Assembly: GCA_900754515.1 (NCBI GenBank)
Contig: CAAEDD010000052.1
Span: 1 to 23,555 of the forward strand
DNA: 23,555 nt
Origin: an uncultured Oscillospiraceae bacterium
GTDB taxonomy: Bacteria > Bacillota > Clostridia > Oscillospirales > Oscillospiraceae
Reading direction: 5' to 3'
The translations under genes and the position numbers were made by a program. The notes beneath the pieces were generated by a model that made no database searches, was not told the origin of the DNA, and worked only from the letters and a program-made list of their open reading frames with translations. Position 1 is the first letter of the stretch; each line of letters begins with the position of its first letter. Of this stretch, positions 1-6,649 are shown piece after piece.

Positions 1-113
1 ATCTCCGAATCCGGCGTGCCCCATCTGTTGTTATATGACCAGTTAAGGGCTACCGCAGCGCATACGAACATCAGTACAGCCAGCATCGTAAGATTTCTTT
101 TACGGTTTTTCAT
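1..113 (-). CDS. spoIIIAH: Stage III sporulation protein AH (SpoIIIAH), N-terminal part
   Basis: Partial gene running off the left edge; 37 residues are visible. They show a basic start (MKNRKRN), one hydrophobic segment (about residues 9-24) and the start of the outer domain (residues WSYNNRWGTPDSE). In the family, SpoIIIAH is a forespore-facing, mother-cell-membrane protein whose ring-building domain pairs with forespore SpoIIQ to form the feeding-tube channel. The ATG at 113 is preceded by a purine-rich AGGGGGA site. Position directly after spoIIIAG is the classic operon end. The catalytic or binding region lies outside the window, so only identity and start can be judged. Confidence 0.88.
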   Translation of the reverse strand, partial: MKNRKRNLTMLAVLMFVCAAVALNWSYNNRWGTPDSE

Positions 114-135
114 GTTTGCATATTCCCCCTAAGCT

Positions 136-462
136 TTAATCTGCCATTTTCAGAATCGTGATCTTATCCGATGTAAAACCAGTATATGAACTCACCGCCC
201 GGATAATATCCAATCTCACCCGGGCATTCTCAGCACCTGTACAGGCAACCACCACTCCGCTTTCCGATATCAGCACCTTGGCCTCTCCTACACCTTCTGT
301 CTGTGACAATACCAGAGCTATCTGCTCATCTCTGTCTGTGCTGTCATTGGCCTGAAAGCTGCCGGAGGGCAAAAGCATCAGAACGACACCTATTACCAGC
401 ACTACCAAAGGATACTTAAATTTTTCCAGCTTTTCCGCTTTGACTTTCAGGCTTTCACTCAC
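136..462 (-). CDS. spoIIIAG: Stage III sporulation protein AG (SpoIIIAG), unusually short
   Basis: A 108-residue protein with a short cytoplasmic start, one membrane span (about residues 17-32, YPLVVLVIGVVLMLLP) and a single ring-building-motif fold covering roughly residues 44-107. The fold ends in the characteristic GVVVACTGAEN...VRLDIIRAVSS...DKITILKM pattern. In the SpoIIIA-SpoIIQ complex, SpoIIIAG forms a large ring in the intermembrane space around the forespore. B. subtilis SpoIIIAG is about twice as long because the ring motif carries a beta-strand insertion between the first strand and the GVVV strand. Here only a few residues join them. GTG is the likely start, overlapping the end of spoIIIAF by 8 bases. 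Confidence 0.9.
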   Translation of the reverse strand: MSESLKVKAEKLEKFKYPLVVLVIGVVLMLLPSGSFQANDSTDRDEQIALVLSQTEGVGEAKVLISESGVVVACTGAENARVRLDIIRAVSSYTGFTSDKITILKMAD

Positions 463-931
463 TGTTCCACCGCTGCCTTTCGTAAGGTATGCCCAGGTCG
501 GATACCAGAAGCTGAGAAAGCCGTTCCCTTTCGCTGTCTCCGCAGCTTGAGATCAGCTTAACCCCATAGGGCATCCAGAAGCCCTCCATGCTCCATTGTA
601 CTTCCACATCCGCCGTCAGATCGTTTACACCCAGTTCCCTGGCTTTGTCCATAATATATGCCTCGTATTCCTGTTCTATGACTAGCCTGTTGATTCGTTC
701 TCCAGCCTCCTGCCCCTGCTGGGCGAGGCTTGTCTCAAGCTCATGGAGCCGGGCGCTCTCCAGAGCATAAGCATCCATATCGATCTCTTTTATCGGACTT
801 ATTACCGCCAAAATCAGGCTTGCGGTACAGAGTATTTCCGCAACCCGCTTTACGCCTCCCTCCGGCAATATACTCAGTGCCGCTCCGCACAGCAGAGAAA
901 CGGCACACAATTCTCTTATTCCTTCATACAC
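455..931 (-). CDS. spoIIIAF: Stage III sporulation protein AF (SpoIIIAF)
   Basis: 158 residues. Two hydrophobic segments near the N-terminus (about residues 8-22 and 32-45) are followed by a soluble, charged domain that probably holds the ring-building motif (EYEAYIMDKARELGVNDL...VEVQW). SpoIIIAF is a membrane component of the SpoIIIA secretion-like complex made in the mother cell during engulfment. The start appears to be GTG, whose G is the last base of the spoIIIAE TAG stop (TAGTG), so translation is probably coupled. A GGCGGTGAG stretch upstream may serve as ribosome site. The family is weakly conserved in sequence; gene order gives much of the confidence. Confidence 0.87.
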   Translation of the reverse strand: MYEGIRELCAVSLLCGAALSILPEGGVKRVAEILCTASLILAVISPIKEIDMDAYALESARLHELETSLAQQGQEAGERINRLVIEQEYEAYIMDKARELGVNDLTADVEVQWSMEGFWMPYGVKLISSCGDSERERLSQLLVSDLGIPYERQRWNSE

Positions 932-2028
932 TACAGACTCACCGCCTTTATTCCCGCCATTATGGAAATAAAAAGCATTATGCCGCAGCAGCCCAGCAAA
1001 CCCAGCAGCAGCCCCATTGCAGTGCTGACACTGTTAATCAGTCCGGAAAGACGGCTGTTAGGAACCATATCCGAGGCTGCCGCCGCTGCTTTAAGCACAA
1101 GCATCCTAACAGAAAGTACAGCAAAAGGCCCTGCGCACAGGGCGCACACCGCGATCAGTCCGAAGACTCCGGCAGAGTTTTTAATAACGGAAGCAGCCGA
1201 CAGCACTGCGCCTGAGGCGTCTGAAATTATTCCGCCTACCACCGGCAGAGTGGTAGAAATTACCGTCCGGGCAGTTTTTATAGCCACGGCATCAACACTT
1301 CCAGCTACAAGGCCTGTCATCCCTATGTAAGCGCTAAAGGCGATGGTCATGGCAGTCATTATGGTGCCTGCTATCCACTTTGTCAGTCTTGCGGTATTAC
1401 TCAGCAAAGAGTTTGGGAAAACGCTTCCTGCCACGGCCAGAGCCAGATATGAATATACCAGGGGAATTATCAGTTTTTGAGAGACGCTCATCAGCACGTC
1501 CAAAGCCAGACAGGTGGCCGCATATTTAGCCGAGGCTGAGCCCACCGCTCCGCATGCAGCAGCCGCGGTGAACATAGCCGGAAGGGCAGCCTTGGAATAG
1601 TCCGACAGCTGGTTAAGAGCTGCTACCGTCTCTCCTACTATGCTGTCTACGCTGCCGAGAAGACTCACTGCAGCGGCACAGCAGCCGGCAATATTTATAT
1701 ATTCCTTTATAGGCTTTCCACTGCAAAGAGAACCGGAGAGGGCACAGAGCATGGATATGGCTATAAGGGCAGAGGCCGTCTTAATGTTTTCGCCAAGTTC
1801 TCCCTTGATTTTATCTATTAAGCTATTCCATAGACGCTCAAGAGCATTTTCCGTGTCATAACTTCCGTCCACTTTCAGCGAACCGCTTATATCGCGGGCT
1901 TCTTCCGGCAGCTGATCTTCAATGGCATAGATTCCTGTTTCATCGGCTGCTTGCTCATAGATATCTTCAGCATAGGCAGGAACGGCAAAGCCCGGAATCA
2001 AAAGCAAAACGAGCAGAAAAACTCTCAT
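931..2028 (-). CDS. spoIIIAE: Stage III sporulation protein AE (SpoIIIAE)
   Basis: 365 residues: a cleavable-looking signal peptide (MRVFLLVLLLIPGFAVPAYA, cut after AYA), about 80 residues of soluble domain, then six or more membrane spans from about residue 90 to the end. This matches SpoIIIAE, the polytopic channel-like subunit of the SpoIIIA complex. The start chosen is the ATG at 2028. It overlaps the spoIIIAD stop as ATGA and has a GGGGGGATG site just upstream. The frame stays open 21 codons further up, but those residues (MRHRGVNASYYEY...) lie inside spoIIIAD and would bury the signal peptide, so they are excluded. Confidence 0.93.
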   Translation of the reverse strand: MRVFLLVLLLIPGFAVPAYAEDIYEQAADETGIYAIEDQLPEEARDISGSLKVDGSYDTENALERLWNSLIDKIKGELGENIKTASALIAISMLCALSGSLCSGKPIKEYINIAGCCAAAVSLLGSVDSIVGETVAALNQLSDYSKAALPAMFTAAAACGAVGSASAKYAATCLALDVLMSVSQKLIIPLVYSYLALAVAGSVFPNSLLSNTARLTKWIAGTIMTAMTIAFSAYIGMTGLVAGSVDAVAIKTARTVISTTLPVVGGIISDASGAVLSAASVIKNSAGVFGLIAVCALCAGPFAVLSVRMLVLKAAAAASDMVPNSRLSGLINSVSTAMGLLLGLLGCCGIMLFISIMAGIKAVSL

Positions 2029-2411
2029 GTCATCCCCCCTATCATCTTTAGCATACTCATAATAAGAGGCATTGACACCCCTATGGCGCAAAGAGTACCG
2101 GCCATATCCACTGCTGCCGCAGCAGAACTATGAGATGAATCCCTGCAGAGCTCAGCGCTTATTTTTGTCACAGCACCTATTCCCACACATTTAAGTACCG
2201 GAGTAATCAGAACATCGGCACCGTCGGTTATTTTCTTTACCTCCGCTGCAAGCTCGATTAGGCTTGAGGCAAAGCTCATGGCGGCAGTGATTATTACAAC
2301 AATGGCTCCGGCACTCAGTACCATGGACATCTCCGGGTTTGTCCGCTTGATAAGAAGGCAGATAAGGCAGCTAAGTAAAGCCGTTGCCGCGCATTTAATG
2401 ATGATATCCAT
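2025..2411 (-). CDS. spoIIIAD: Stage III sporulation protein AD (SpoIIIAD)
   Basis: 128 residues, nearly all hydrophobic, with about four membrane spans: near 4-20, 27-50, 60-80 and 103-125. The charged loop EVKKITDGADVLITPVLK followed by CVGIGAVTKISAELCRDSS is typical of SpoIIIAD. With SpoIIIAC it forms the small membrane pair of the SpoIIIA complex. The two resemble each other at the N-terminus, as here (MDIIIKCAATALL and MDVDLIFKIAAIGIL). It starts 3 bases after the spoIIIAC stop with no strong separate ribosome site, and its stop overlaps the spoIIIAE start, so translational coupling is likely. Confidence 0.93.
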   Translation of the reverse strand: MDIIIKCAATALLSCLICLLIKRTNPEMSMVLSAGAIVVIITAAMSFASSLIELAAEVKKITDGADVLITPVLKCVGIGAVTKISAELCRDSSHSSAAAAVDMAGTLCAIGVSMPLIMSMLKMIGGMT

Positions 2412-2414
2412 AAG

Positions 2415-2609
2415 CTACAAGCCGAACAGCGACTTTATCATATTGAAAAGTTCGCTTATCTTCTGCACCACAATCATTAGCACCACAACCAAAGCCGTAA
2501 TGCTTGTCATGAGGGCCTGCTCGTCCCTGCCCGAACGCTGCAGCAAGATATTAAGTACGGCGACAAGTATGCCTATTGCGGCTATTTTGAATATCAGGTC
2601 AACATCCAT
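2415..2609 (-). CDS. spoIIIAC: Stage III sporulation protein AC (SpoIIIAC)
   Basis: 64 residues with two membrane spans (about 7-23 and 35-52) separated by the conserved short polar loop LQRSGRDEQA. This size and loop are diagnostic of SpoIIIAC, the smallest membrane subunit of the engulfment-stage SpoIIIA complex. An AGGAG site lies 6 bases before the ATG, the clearest ribosome site inside the operon. The gene follows spoIIIAB with a 9-base gap and precedes spoIIIAD by 3 bases. Confidence 0.94.
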   Translation of the reverse strand: MDVDLIFKIAAIGILVAVLNILLQRSGRDEQALMTSITALVVVLMIVVQKISELFNMIKSLFGL

Positions 2610-2618
2610 GCTTTTCTC

Positions 2619-3131
2619 CTAAATAAGTACTATAAGCAGCAAAGCGCCAAGAGAGCAGGCCATACCAAGCCCCATTCTTTTTTTTTCCGGAAGGCTGGAG
2701 CTATACACGGCAATTCGGCTTTCAAGGCATCCCATACATATATCCAACTCTGACAGCTGCCTGTCCAGCTCATAGCGGCCGAGGCAGCGTCCTAGAACGT
2801 GCAGCGCATCTTTTTCTTCCTTGCCCAAATCTGGAAGGAAGGCCTTGAGGCTCTCGTTCCACAATACAGAGAACTCTTTTTCGCCCAGCTCACCCATCCT
2901 TAGATGCAGACCGCGGGCAAAGTTTCCGGCAGCCCCTCCGCATCTCCTGCTCACAAGTTCCATAAGTTGAGGCAAAGGTGTTATTCTCGCCCCCAATTCC
3001 CCTCTCATCTCTTTAAGCAGCTGGAGCATAGAACTCAGGTCGTTCAGCTTCCGAACTTCACCGGCTACATAGGTAAGTCCCAGAGTTAAAGAGGCTCCGG
3101 CTATCAGCAGAGTTCCAAGCAGGCGTATCAT
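2619..3131 (-). CDS. spoIIIAB: Stage III sporulation protein AB (SpoIIIAB)
   Basis: 170 residues with an N-terminal membrane segment (about 2-20), a long helical soluble domain (KLNDLSSMLQLLKEMRGELGARITPLPQLMELVSRR...) and a C-terminal hydrophobic segment (about 150-170, SLGALLLIVLI). SpoIIIAB resembles type II secretion/pilus platform proteins (GspF-like) and probably partners the SpoIIIAA ATPase at the mother-cell membrane. ATG at 3131 is favoured: it overlaps the spoIIIAA stop as TGATG and lies 8 bases after a GGAG. A TTG one codon upstream is possible. The KKRMGLGMACSLGALL tail matches the family. Confidence 0.93.
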   Translation of the reverse strand: MIRLLGTLLIAGASLTLGLTYVAGEVRKLNDLSSMLQLLKEMRGELGARITPLPQLMELVSRRCGGAAGNFARGLHLRMGELGEKEFSVLWNESLKAFLPDLGKEEKDALHVLGRCLGRYELDRQLSELDICMGCLESRIAVYSSSLPEKKRMGLGMACSLGALLLIVLI

Positions 3132-3982
3132 CAAAGCTTCTCCAGTACATAACGGCGGCTGTCTCCGTTCCTGTATATGGTCAGAATATTTTTAAAAACA
3201 CCCATATCAAAGAGTCCTCTGTACATAGGCCTTTGCAGCATGTCCTGTCTGTCCCTGCCATGAGCGCTGGCCAATATAGCAACTCCGCAGCCGAGTATTT
3301 GTTCAATAACCGCCCTGTCATTTTCACGGCTTATTTCATCCATGGCAATCACCTGAGGATTCATTCCCCTAAGCAGCATACTTGCCCCTAACTCCTTGGC
3401 TACACCGGTAAGAACGTCGCTGCATCTGCCCAGGTCAAAGCTTCCTGAGGCTGAAATTTCACCACGCTCGTCCAGCACTGCAGTACGTACACCCCTTTCT
3501 GATATTACCCGGATAAGTTCCCGAAGCAATGTAGTCTTTCCCACTCCAGGTGGAGAGACAATGAGAGTGTTTTCAAAACAATTTTCTGTCAGCCTGTCTA
3601 TAAAGCCGCTGCATATACCCTTGCACTCTCGAGGTAAGCGTATGGCCAGCGAACTGAATTCCCTGAATCCCACCAATTGTCCTCCGCTTATTGCGGCGGT
3701 ACCGCAAAGTCCTATGCGCAGACCGTTATAGTTTATGTATCCATTTACCATGGCAGGAGCTACAGAATGCAGAGAAGCTCCTGTGGCTTTCTCCAGCACT
3801 TGCATTAATTCCTCAGCGCCCAGCTTGTCCCTGCCTGTCTCCAACTCACGGCCATTCACCACCAAAGACATACGCTGTCCGGCACGCAGACGTATCTCCT
3901 CTGCTGCGGTTTTGCCGCTGCTCAGTAAACTTTCCCTGAGACGGGGTGGTAGCAGCTCACAGGCCGTCTTAAAGCTGTCCAT
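3131..3982 (-). CDS. spoIIIAA: Stage III sporulation protein AA (SpoIIIAA), secretion-type ATPase
   Basis: 283 residues. The N-terminal domain (1-135) carries EEIRLRAGQRMSLVVNG, typical of SpoIIIAA. The ATPase core has Walker A at 144-151 (PPGVGKTT), a DERGE acidic motif near 171-175, Walker B VIAMDE at 211-216 and a LASAHGR segment near 238-243. SpoIIIAA is a cytoplasmic mother-cell ATPase related to type II/IV secretion ATPases. It powers the SpoIIIA-SpoIIQ channel that keeps the engulfed forespore active for sigma-G. It is the first gene of the operon. The ATG at 3982 follows an AAGGAAG site. An in-frame ATG 7 codons upstream falls at the promoter -10 and is rejected. Confidence 0.95.
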   Translation of the reverse strand: MDSFKTACELLPPRLRESLLSSGKTAAEEIRLRAGQRMSLVVNGRELETGRDKLGAEELMQVLEKATGASLHSVAPAMVNGYINYNGLRIGLCGTAAISGGQLVGFREFSSLAIRLPRECKGICSGFIDRLTENCFENTLIVSPPGVGKTTLLRELIRVISERGVRTAVLDERGEISASGSFDLGRCSDVLTGVAKELGASMLLRGMNPQVIAMDEISRENDRAVIEQILGCGVAILASAHGRDRQDMLQRPMYRGLFDMGVFKNILTIYRNGDSRRYVLEKL

Positions 3983-4001
3983 TGTATCACTTCCTTGAAA
4001 C

Positions 4002-4030
4002 ACTCTATGCTTTCACCGTAGGAAATATTC
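4002..4030 (-). promoter_or_regulatory. Candidate sigma-E promoter of the spoIIIA operon
   Basis: Read on the minus strand: GAATATT (-35, 4030-4024), a 14-base spacer, then CATAGAGT (-10, 4009-4002). This fits the known mother-cell sigma-E consensus (GNATATT, 13-15 bases, CATACAAT), and spoIIIA is a known sigma-E operon in B. subtilis. The inferred start site near 3995 lies at the 5' end of the AAGGAAG ribosome site, giving a leader of only about 12-15 bases. Confidence 0.72.
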
Positions 4031-4059
4031 TTGAAACCGAAAGGCGTATGTGGTATCAT
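4031..4059 (+). promoter_or_regulatory. Candidate sigma-A promoter for the 4094 membrane protein
   Basis: TTGAAA (4031-4036), a 17-base spacer and TATCAT (4054-4059): five of six consensus bases in each box with ideal spacing. It points to the plus-strand gene starting at 4094 and predicts a leader of about 28 bases carrying the GGGAGGAAA ribosome site at 4079-4087. The -35 box directly abuts the -35 box of the divergent sigma-E promoter. Confidence 0.65.
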
Positions 4060-4093
4060 TTTTCCAAACAGATTTTTCGGGAGGAAAATATAT

Positions 4094-4564
4094 ATGCCAA
4101 TGAAAATATTGGGAGCCGGTGCTTTGCTGATGGCAGGCTGGTTCTGGTTCTATCTCTTTGTTCGTCAGTTTTTATTTAATTTTTTTACTGCCTATCCACT
4201 TATCAAAGGCATGCAGGCCGCAAAAGATGATCTTATTGCAATAGGTGCAAGGCGGTATACCGCTGTATCTGTGGCCAGCTGCGCCGTTGTATGTGCCATC
4301 GTCGTTGCAATAGTGCTCATCTTTTGCCCATGGTACTTCATTCTCTGCTTTGTTGCCGGTGCGTTGGTGGCTCTTGTAATGTATATTCCCCTGCTTGGAC
4401 CCAGTAACCGTCCGATGTTTGACAGCTTCTGCGCCACCTACTACCGCTTTGTACCAGATGATGAACTGCGTACTGCGATGTATAACAAAAAGCCCAGCCA
4501 GATGAAGGTGCGTCTTCATGATATGGGCGTCAGTGATGCCTTTATCCCTGAGTTTAAAAAATAA
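4094..4564 (+). CDS. Small three-span membrane protein of unknown function
   Basis: 156 residues; I do not recognise a named family. Visible features are three hydrophobic segments (about 5-25, 56-78 and 80-100). A short polar loop between the first two contains KGMQAAKDDLIAIGARR, and a soluble C-terminal tail of about 55 residues has conserved-looking aromatic and charged groups (FDSFCATYYRFVPDDELR). The ATG at 4094 is chosen because GGAGG ends 9 bases before it. An upstream in-frame ATG at 4031 would sit in the promoter, and a second ATG at 4100 is an alternative. The gene is alone on its strand, divergent from spoIIIA and ended by the palindromic terminator at 4585-4636. Nothing in the sequence ties it to sporulation. 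Confidence 0.8.
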   Translation: MPMKILGAGALLMAGWFWFYLFVRQFLFNFFTAYPLIKGMQAAKDDLIAIGARRYTAVSVASCAVVCAIVVAIVLIFCPWYFILCFVAGALVALVMYIPLLGPSNRPMFDSFCATYYRFVPDDELRTAMYNKKPSQMKVRLHDMGVSDAFIPEFKK

Positions 4565-4584
4565 ATTTAAAAGATCAAAAAAAT

Positions 4585-4636
4585 AAACAAGCAAAAGGCA
4601 AAGGCCGATTTTCCGGCCTTTGCCTTTTGCTTGTTT
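4585..4636. terminator. Bidirectional intrinsic terminator, 23-bp perfect stem
   Basis: Arms 4585-4607 and 4614-4636 are perfect inverted complements around a 6-base loop. The arms begin and end in A-rich/T-rich runs, so on either strand a GC-rich core (GGCAAAGGCCG) is followed by a T-rich tract. It sits between the converging ends of the 4094-4564 and 4655-6025 genes and should stop transcription from both sides. Confidence 0.9.
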
Positions 4637-4654
4637 AATTAACCCAATCTGGCT

Positions 4655-6025
4655 TTATCTTTTCCGTATGACAATTTTTATAAAATTCAGATATTTCCCG
4701 GCTCCGGCCTCTATAGCCTTTCTGTCCTCTCTGGCATATGAATTATCCTGCCTGAGCCAGTCCTGCCACACTTCATCCATACTGTCCATCTGCCGGATTG
4801 CCAGCAAATCAATTCCCCTGGCAGCACTTATTATACCCCGCCAGTAATGTACGTCGTGCATATAGTCCAGCTGGTCCGGGTTCCAGGAAAACAGCAGTTC
4901 CCTTGGCAGACAGTCATGACAGTCCTTGACCATACCGGGGATAGCTATATAAATATATCCGCCATGCCTCACGTATGGCAGGAGTTTATCATTGAGGTAT
5001 TTCCTATCCCTTCCAAAATAATGATAGGAATCTATGCAGACGATGCCGTCAAAACTCTCCTGGGCAAAGGGCAATGCCAGTGCGTCGGCCTTTACGGCTT
5101 TTATAGTGTCGGGGCCAAAACCTTGGGATTCAAAGAAGGCGGCGTTTTCTTCCGGATTGTTCCACAGGTCAGCGGCAACGACTTTGAACCCGTACTCCCG
5201 GGCCAGAAAAAGAGATGTTAATCCTCTGCCGCAGCCAAGGTCGCACACGGTGCCGCCCTCTCTTATCAAATTGCCTTCCAGCAGCTCCTCCGCCAATTTG
5301 ACCGGATTCGGCCCCATAATCATGGACATATATGTGTCATTGGAATACTTACTGCTTTTTGGATAGGATGTATCCTCACCGGCAGGTGCCGCCGGGCTGA
5401 GAGGAGCTGAAACCCGTCCACGCTTTTCGAGCCCCGCAACAAAACTTTCCATGTGATCTTTAAGCCCTGCTGCCAATTCCCCAGGATCTCCCCCACCGTC
5501 AAAAAGGCTAATCAGAGTATAAACGGGAGCATAGAACTCCAGTGCAAGGGTGTGTGGATTTATTTCACCAAGGCCTCCGCTAGTTAAACCATCGAAGATT
5601 GTTTCAATGTAGCTTAAAATACCTGAGCCAAAATAGCGCTGATAAAGGGAGTTCATCTCACTGTTCCTGTATCTCTCAAGAGAGATAAGTTTTCTGAAAC
5701 GCGAGGCAAACTCATCCTCGGTCCAATACACGAACTGAGCCATTGTATAGGCGCAGAGCTTTTCAAGGCCGGTATTTTTGAATCGCTCCGGCATTCCCTC
5801 AAGCAGATTTTCAGGCATGTCAAAGCGACGGGCATTTTCATAGTCCCGCTCATCCATGCGCTGCACTATACTGTCAAAAATAGCCCGCTTGTTAAGGTAA
5901 TGCTTATATAAGGCTCCTTTGCTTATACCAAGCTCATCGGCAATCATGCTGACGGAAACAGCCTCATAACCGTCCCTAGAGAACAGCTTCAAGGCGCTCA
6001 ACAAAATTTTTTCTTTTGTATCCAT
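4655..6025 (-). CDS. TetR-family regulator fused to a SAM-dependent methyltransferase
   Basis: 456 residues in one uninterrupted frame. Residues 1-55 are a TetR helix-turn-helix (KILLSALKLFSRDGYEAVSV, then IADELGISKGALYKHYLNK), and 60-200 are a helical ligand-sensing region. A Ser/Pro/Ala-rich linker (about 203-225) leads to a class I methyltransferase (about 227-456): SAM motif CDLGCGRG at 261-268, acidic motif II near Asp286 (VVAADLW), KADA near 312-315 and a VCIDSYHYFGRD stretch near 329-340. The second half resembles a stand-alone Firmicutes methyltransferase family of unknown substrate. A promoter and palindrome lie directly upstream, consistent with autoregulation. No clear ribosome site precedes the ATG. 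It is the last gene of the minus-strand cassette. Confidence 0.88.
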   Translation of the reverse strand: MDTKEKILLSALKLFSRDGYEAVSVSMIADELGISKGALYKHYLNKRAIFDSIVQRMDERDYENARRFDMPENLLEGMPERFKNTGLEKLCAYTMAQFVYWTEDEFASRFRKLISLERYRNSEMNSLYQRYFGSGILSYIETIFDGLTSGGLGEINPHTLALEFYAPVYTLISLFDGGGDPGELAAGLKDHMESFVAGLEKRGRVSAPLSPAAPAGEDTSYPKSSKYSNDTYMSMIMGPNPVKLAEELLEGNLIREGGTVCDLGCGRGLTSLFLAREYGFKVVAADLWNNPEENAAFFESQGFGPDTIKAVKADALALPFAQESFDGIVCIDSYHYFGRDRKYLNDKLLPYVRHGGYIYIAIPGMVKDCHDCLPRELLFSWNPDQLDYMHDVHYWRGIISAARGIDLLAIRQMDSMDEVWQDWLRQDNSYAREDRKAIEAGAGKYLNFIKIVIRKR

Positions 6026-6037
6026 AATTTGCAGGTG

Positions 6038-6059
6038 CAGGCAAACAAATGTTTACCTG
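6038..6059. promoter_or_regulatory. Candidate TetR-type operator
   Basis: An imperfect 22-base palindrome: CAGGCAAACA, central AA, TGTTTACCTG, with 9 of 11 base pairs symmetric. It begins 12 bases upstream of the TetR-methyltransferase start codon. It lies just downstream of the -10 box at 6065-6060, over the predicted transcription start. Length and position are typical of autoregulating TetR proteins. Confidence 0.65.
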
Positions 6060-6088
6060 ATTCTGTTATTATTTAGGTTTCTTTTCAA
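6060..6088 (-). promoter_or_regulatory. Candidate promoter of the TetR-methyltransferase gene
   Basis: On the minus strand: TTGAAA (6088-6083), 17 bases, CAGAAT (6065-6060). The -35 box lies inside the end of the HAD phosphatase gene, so the fusion gene can be transcribed separately from the genes upstream. The -10 match is only 4 of 6. Confidence 0.5.
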
Positions 6089-6644
6089 ATGGCCATGGCC
6101 TTATGTCGTTTTTGTCTACTATGTAGGCTCTATCAGCTATCTCTGCCATAGGCTGATCGGTTAGGGAATCGGAATAAAAATTCTCCGTGTGAGCATTTGG
6201 AAATGCTTCCCTGAACCGACGTACCTTTTCACTGTCGTGACAGTTTTCCCCGTATATCCTCCCGGTATGCTTATCCATGCGTGTGCTGATAAGCCTAACA
6301 CCCAACTGCTCACAAATTGGCCCCAGCAGGAATTCCGGGGAAGCGGAAATAATAATATCGTCGTCCTTTTTTTGCGCCAGATACCATGGAGCCAGACGCT
6401 TCCTGTTTTCCTTCCAGAAAGCAGTTACAGCCTCATCTATGTCAGGTATTTTAGAAAGAAAGGAAAAAAGCTGTTCCTTCAGCGCTTTTGCAGTAAGCCT
6501 CTTGCGTGAATATGCGATTGCCGTAACAAGAGACTTTGGCACCGTAGGTAAAACCGCTCCGGGATATTTCTTCATGCAATAGATATAGAAGGCGTATGAG
6601 CTGTCGGGATTGAATATGGTCTGGTCGAAGTCATAGGTATTCAT
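6069..6644 (-). CDS. HAD-superfamily phosphatase (subclass IB-like)
   Basis: 191 residues. HAD motif I is at the very N-terminus: DFDQT at 5-9, with Asp5 the expected nucleophile and Asp7 the acid/base. Motif II is Ser100 in IIISASPEF, the motif III lysine is Lys140 (DSEKVRRF), and motif IV is FYSDSLTD at 156-163. A helical cap of about 80 residues lies between motifs I and II. This is the phosphoserine-phosphatase/PgpC-like layout; the substrate cannot be told from sequence. The start follows the nitroreductase stop by 5 bases, so the two are co-transcribed. All catalytic residues look intact, unlike the ATPase two genes upstream. Confidence 0.85.
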   Translation of the reverse strand: MNTYDFDQTIFNPDSSYAFYIYCMKKYPGAVLPTVPKSLVTAIAYSRKRLTAKALKEQLFSFLSKIPDIDEAVTAFWKENRKRLAPWYLAQKKDDDIIISASPEFLLGPICEQLGVRLISTRMDKHTGRIYGENCHDSEKVRRFREAFPNAHTENFYSDSLTDQPMAEIADRAYIVDKNDIRPWPFEKKPK

Positions 6645-6649
6645 TCGTC

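Noticed and set aside
931..2091. Longer SpoIIIAE starting at 2091
   Set aside because: The extra codons lie within spoIIIAD and would mask the signal peptide; the ATGA overlap start at 2028 fits better.
3131..4003. SpoIIIAA starting at ATG 4003
   Set aside because: That codon lies at the sigma-E -10 box, upstream of the predicted transcript start, and the ribosome site AAGGAAG lies after it.
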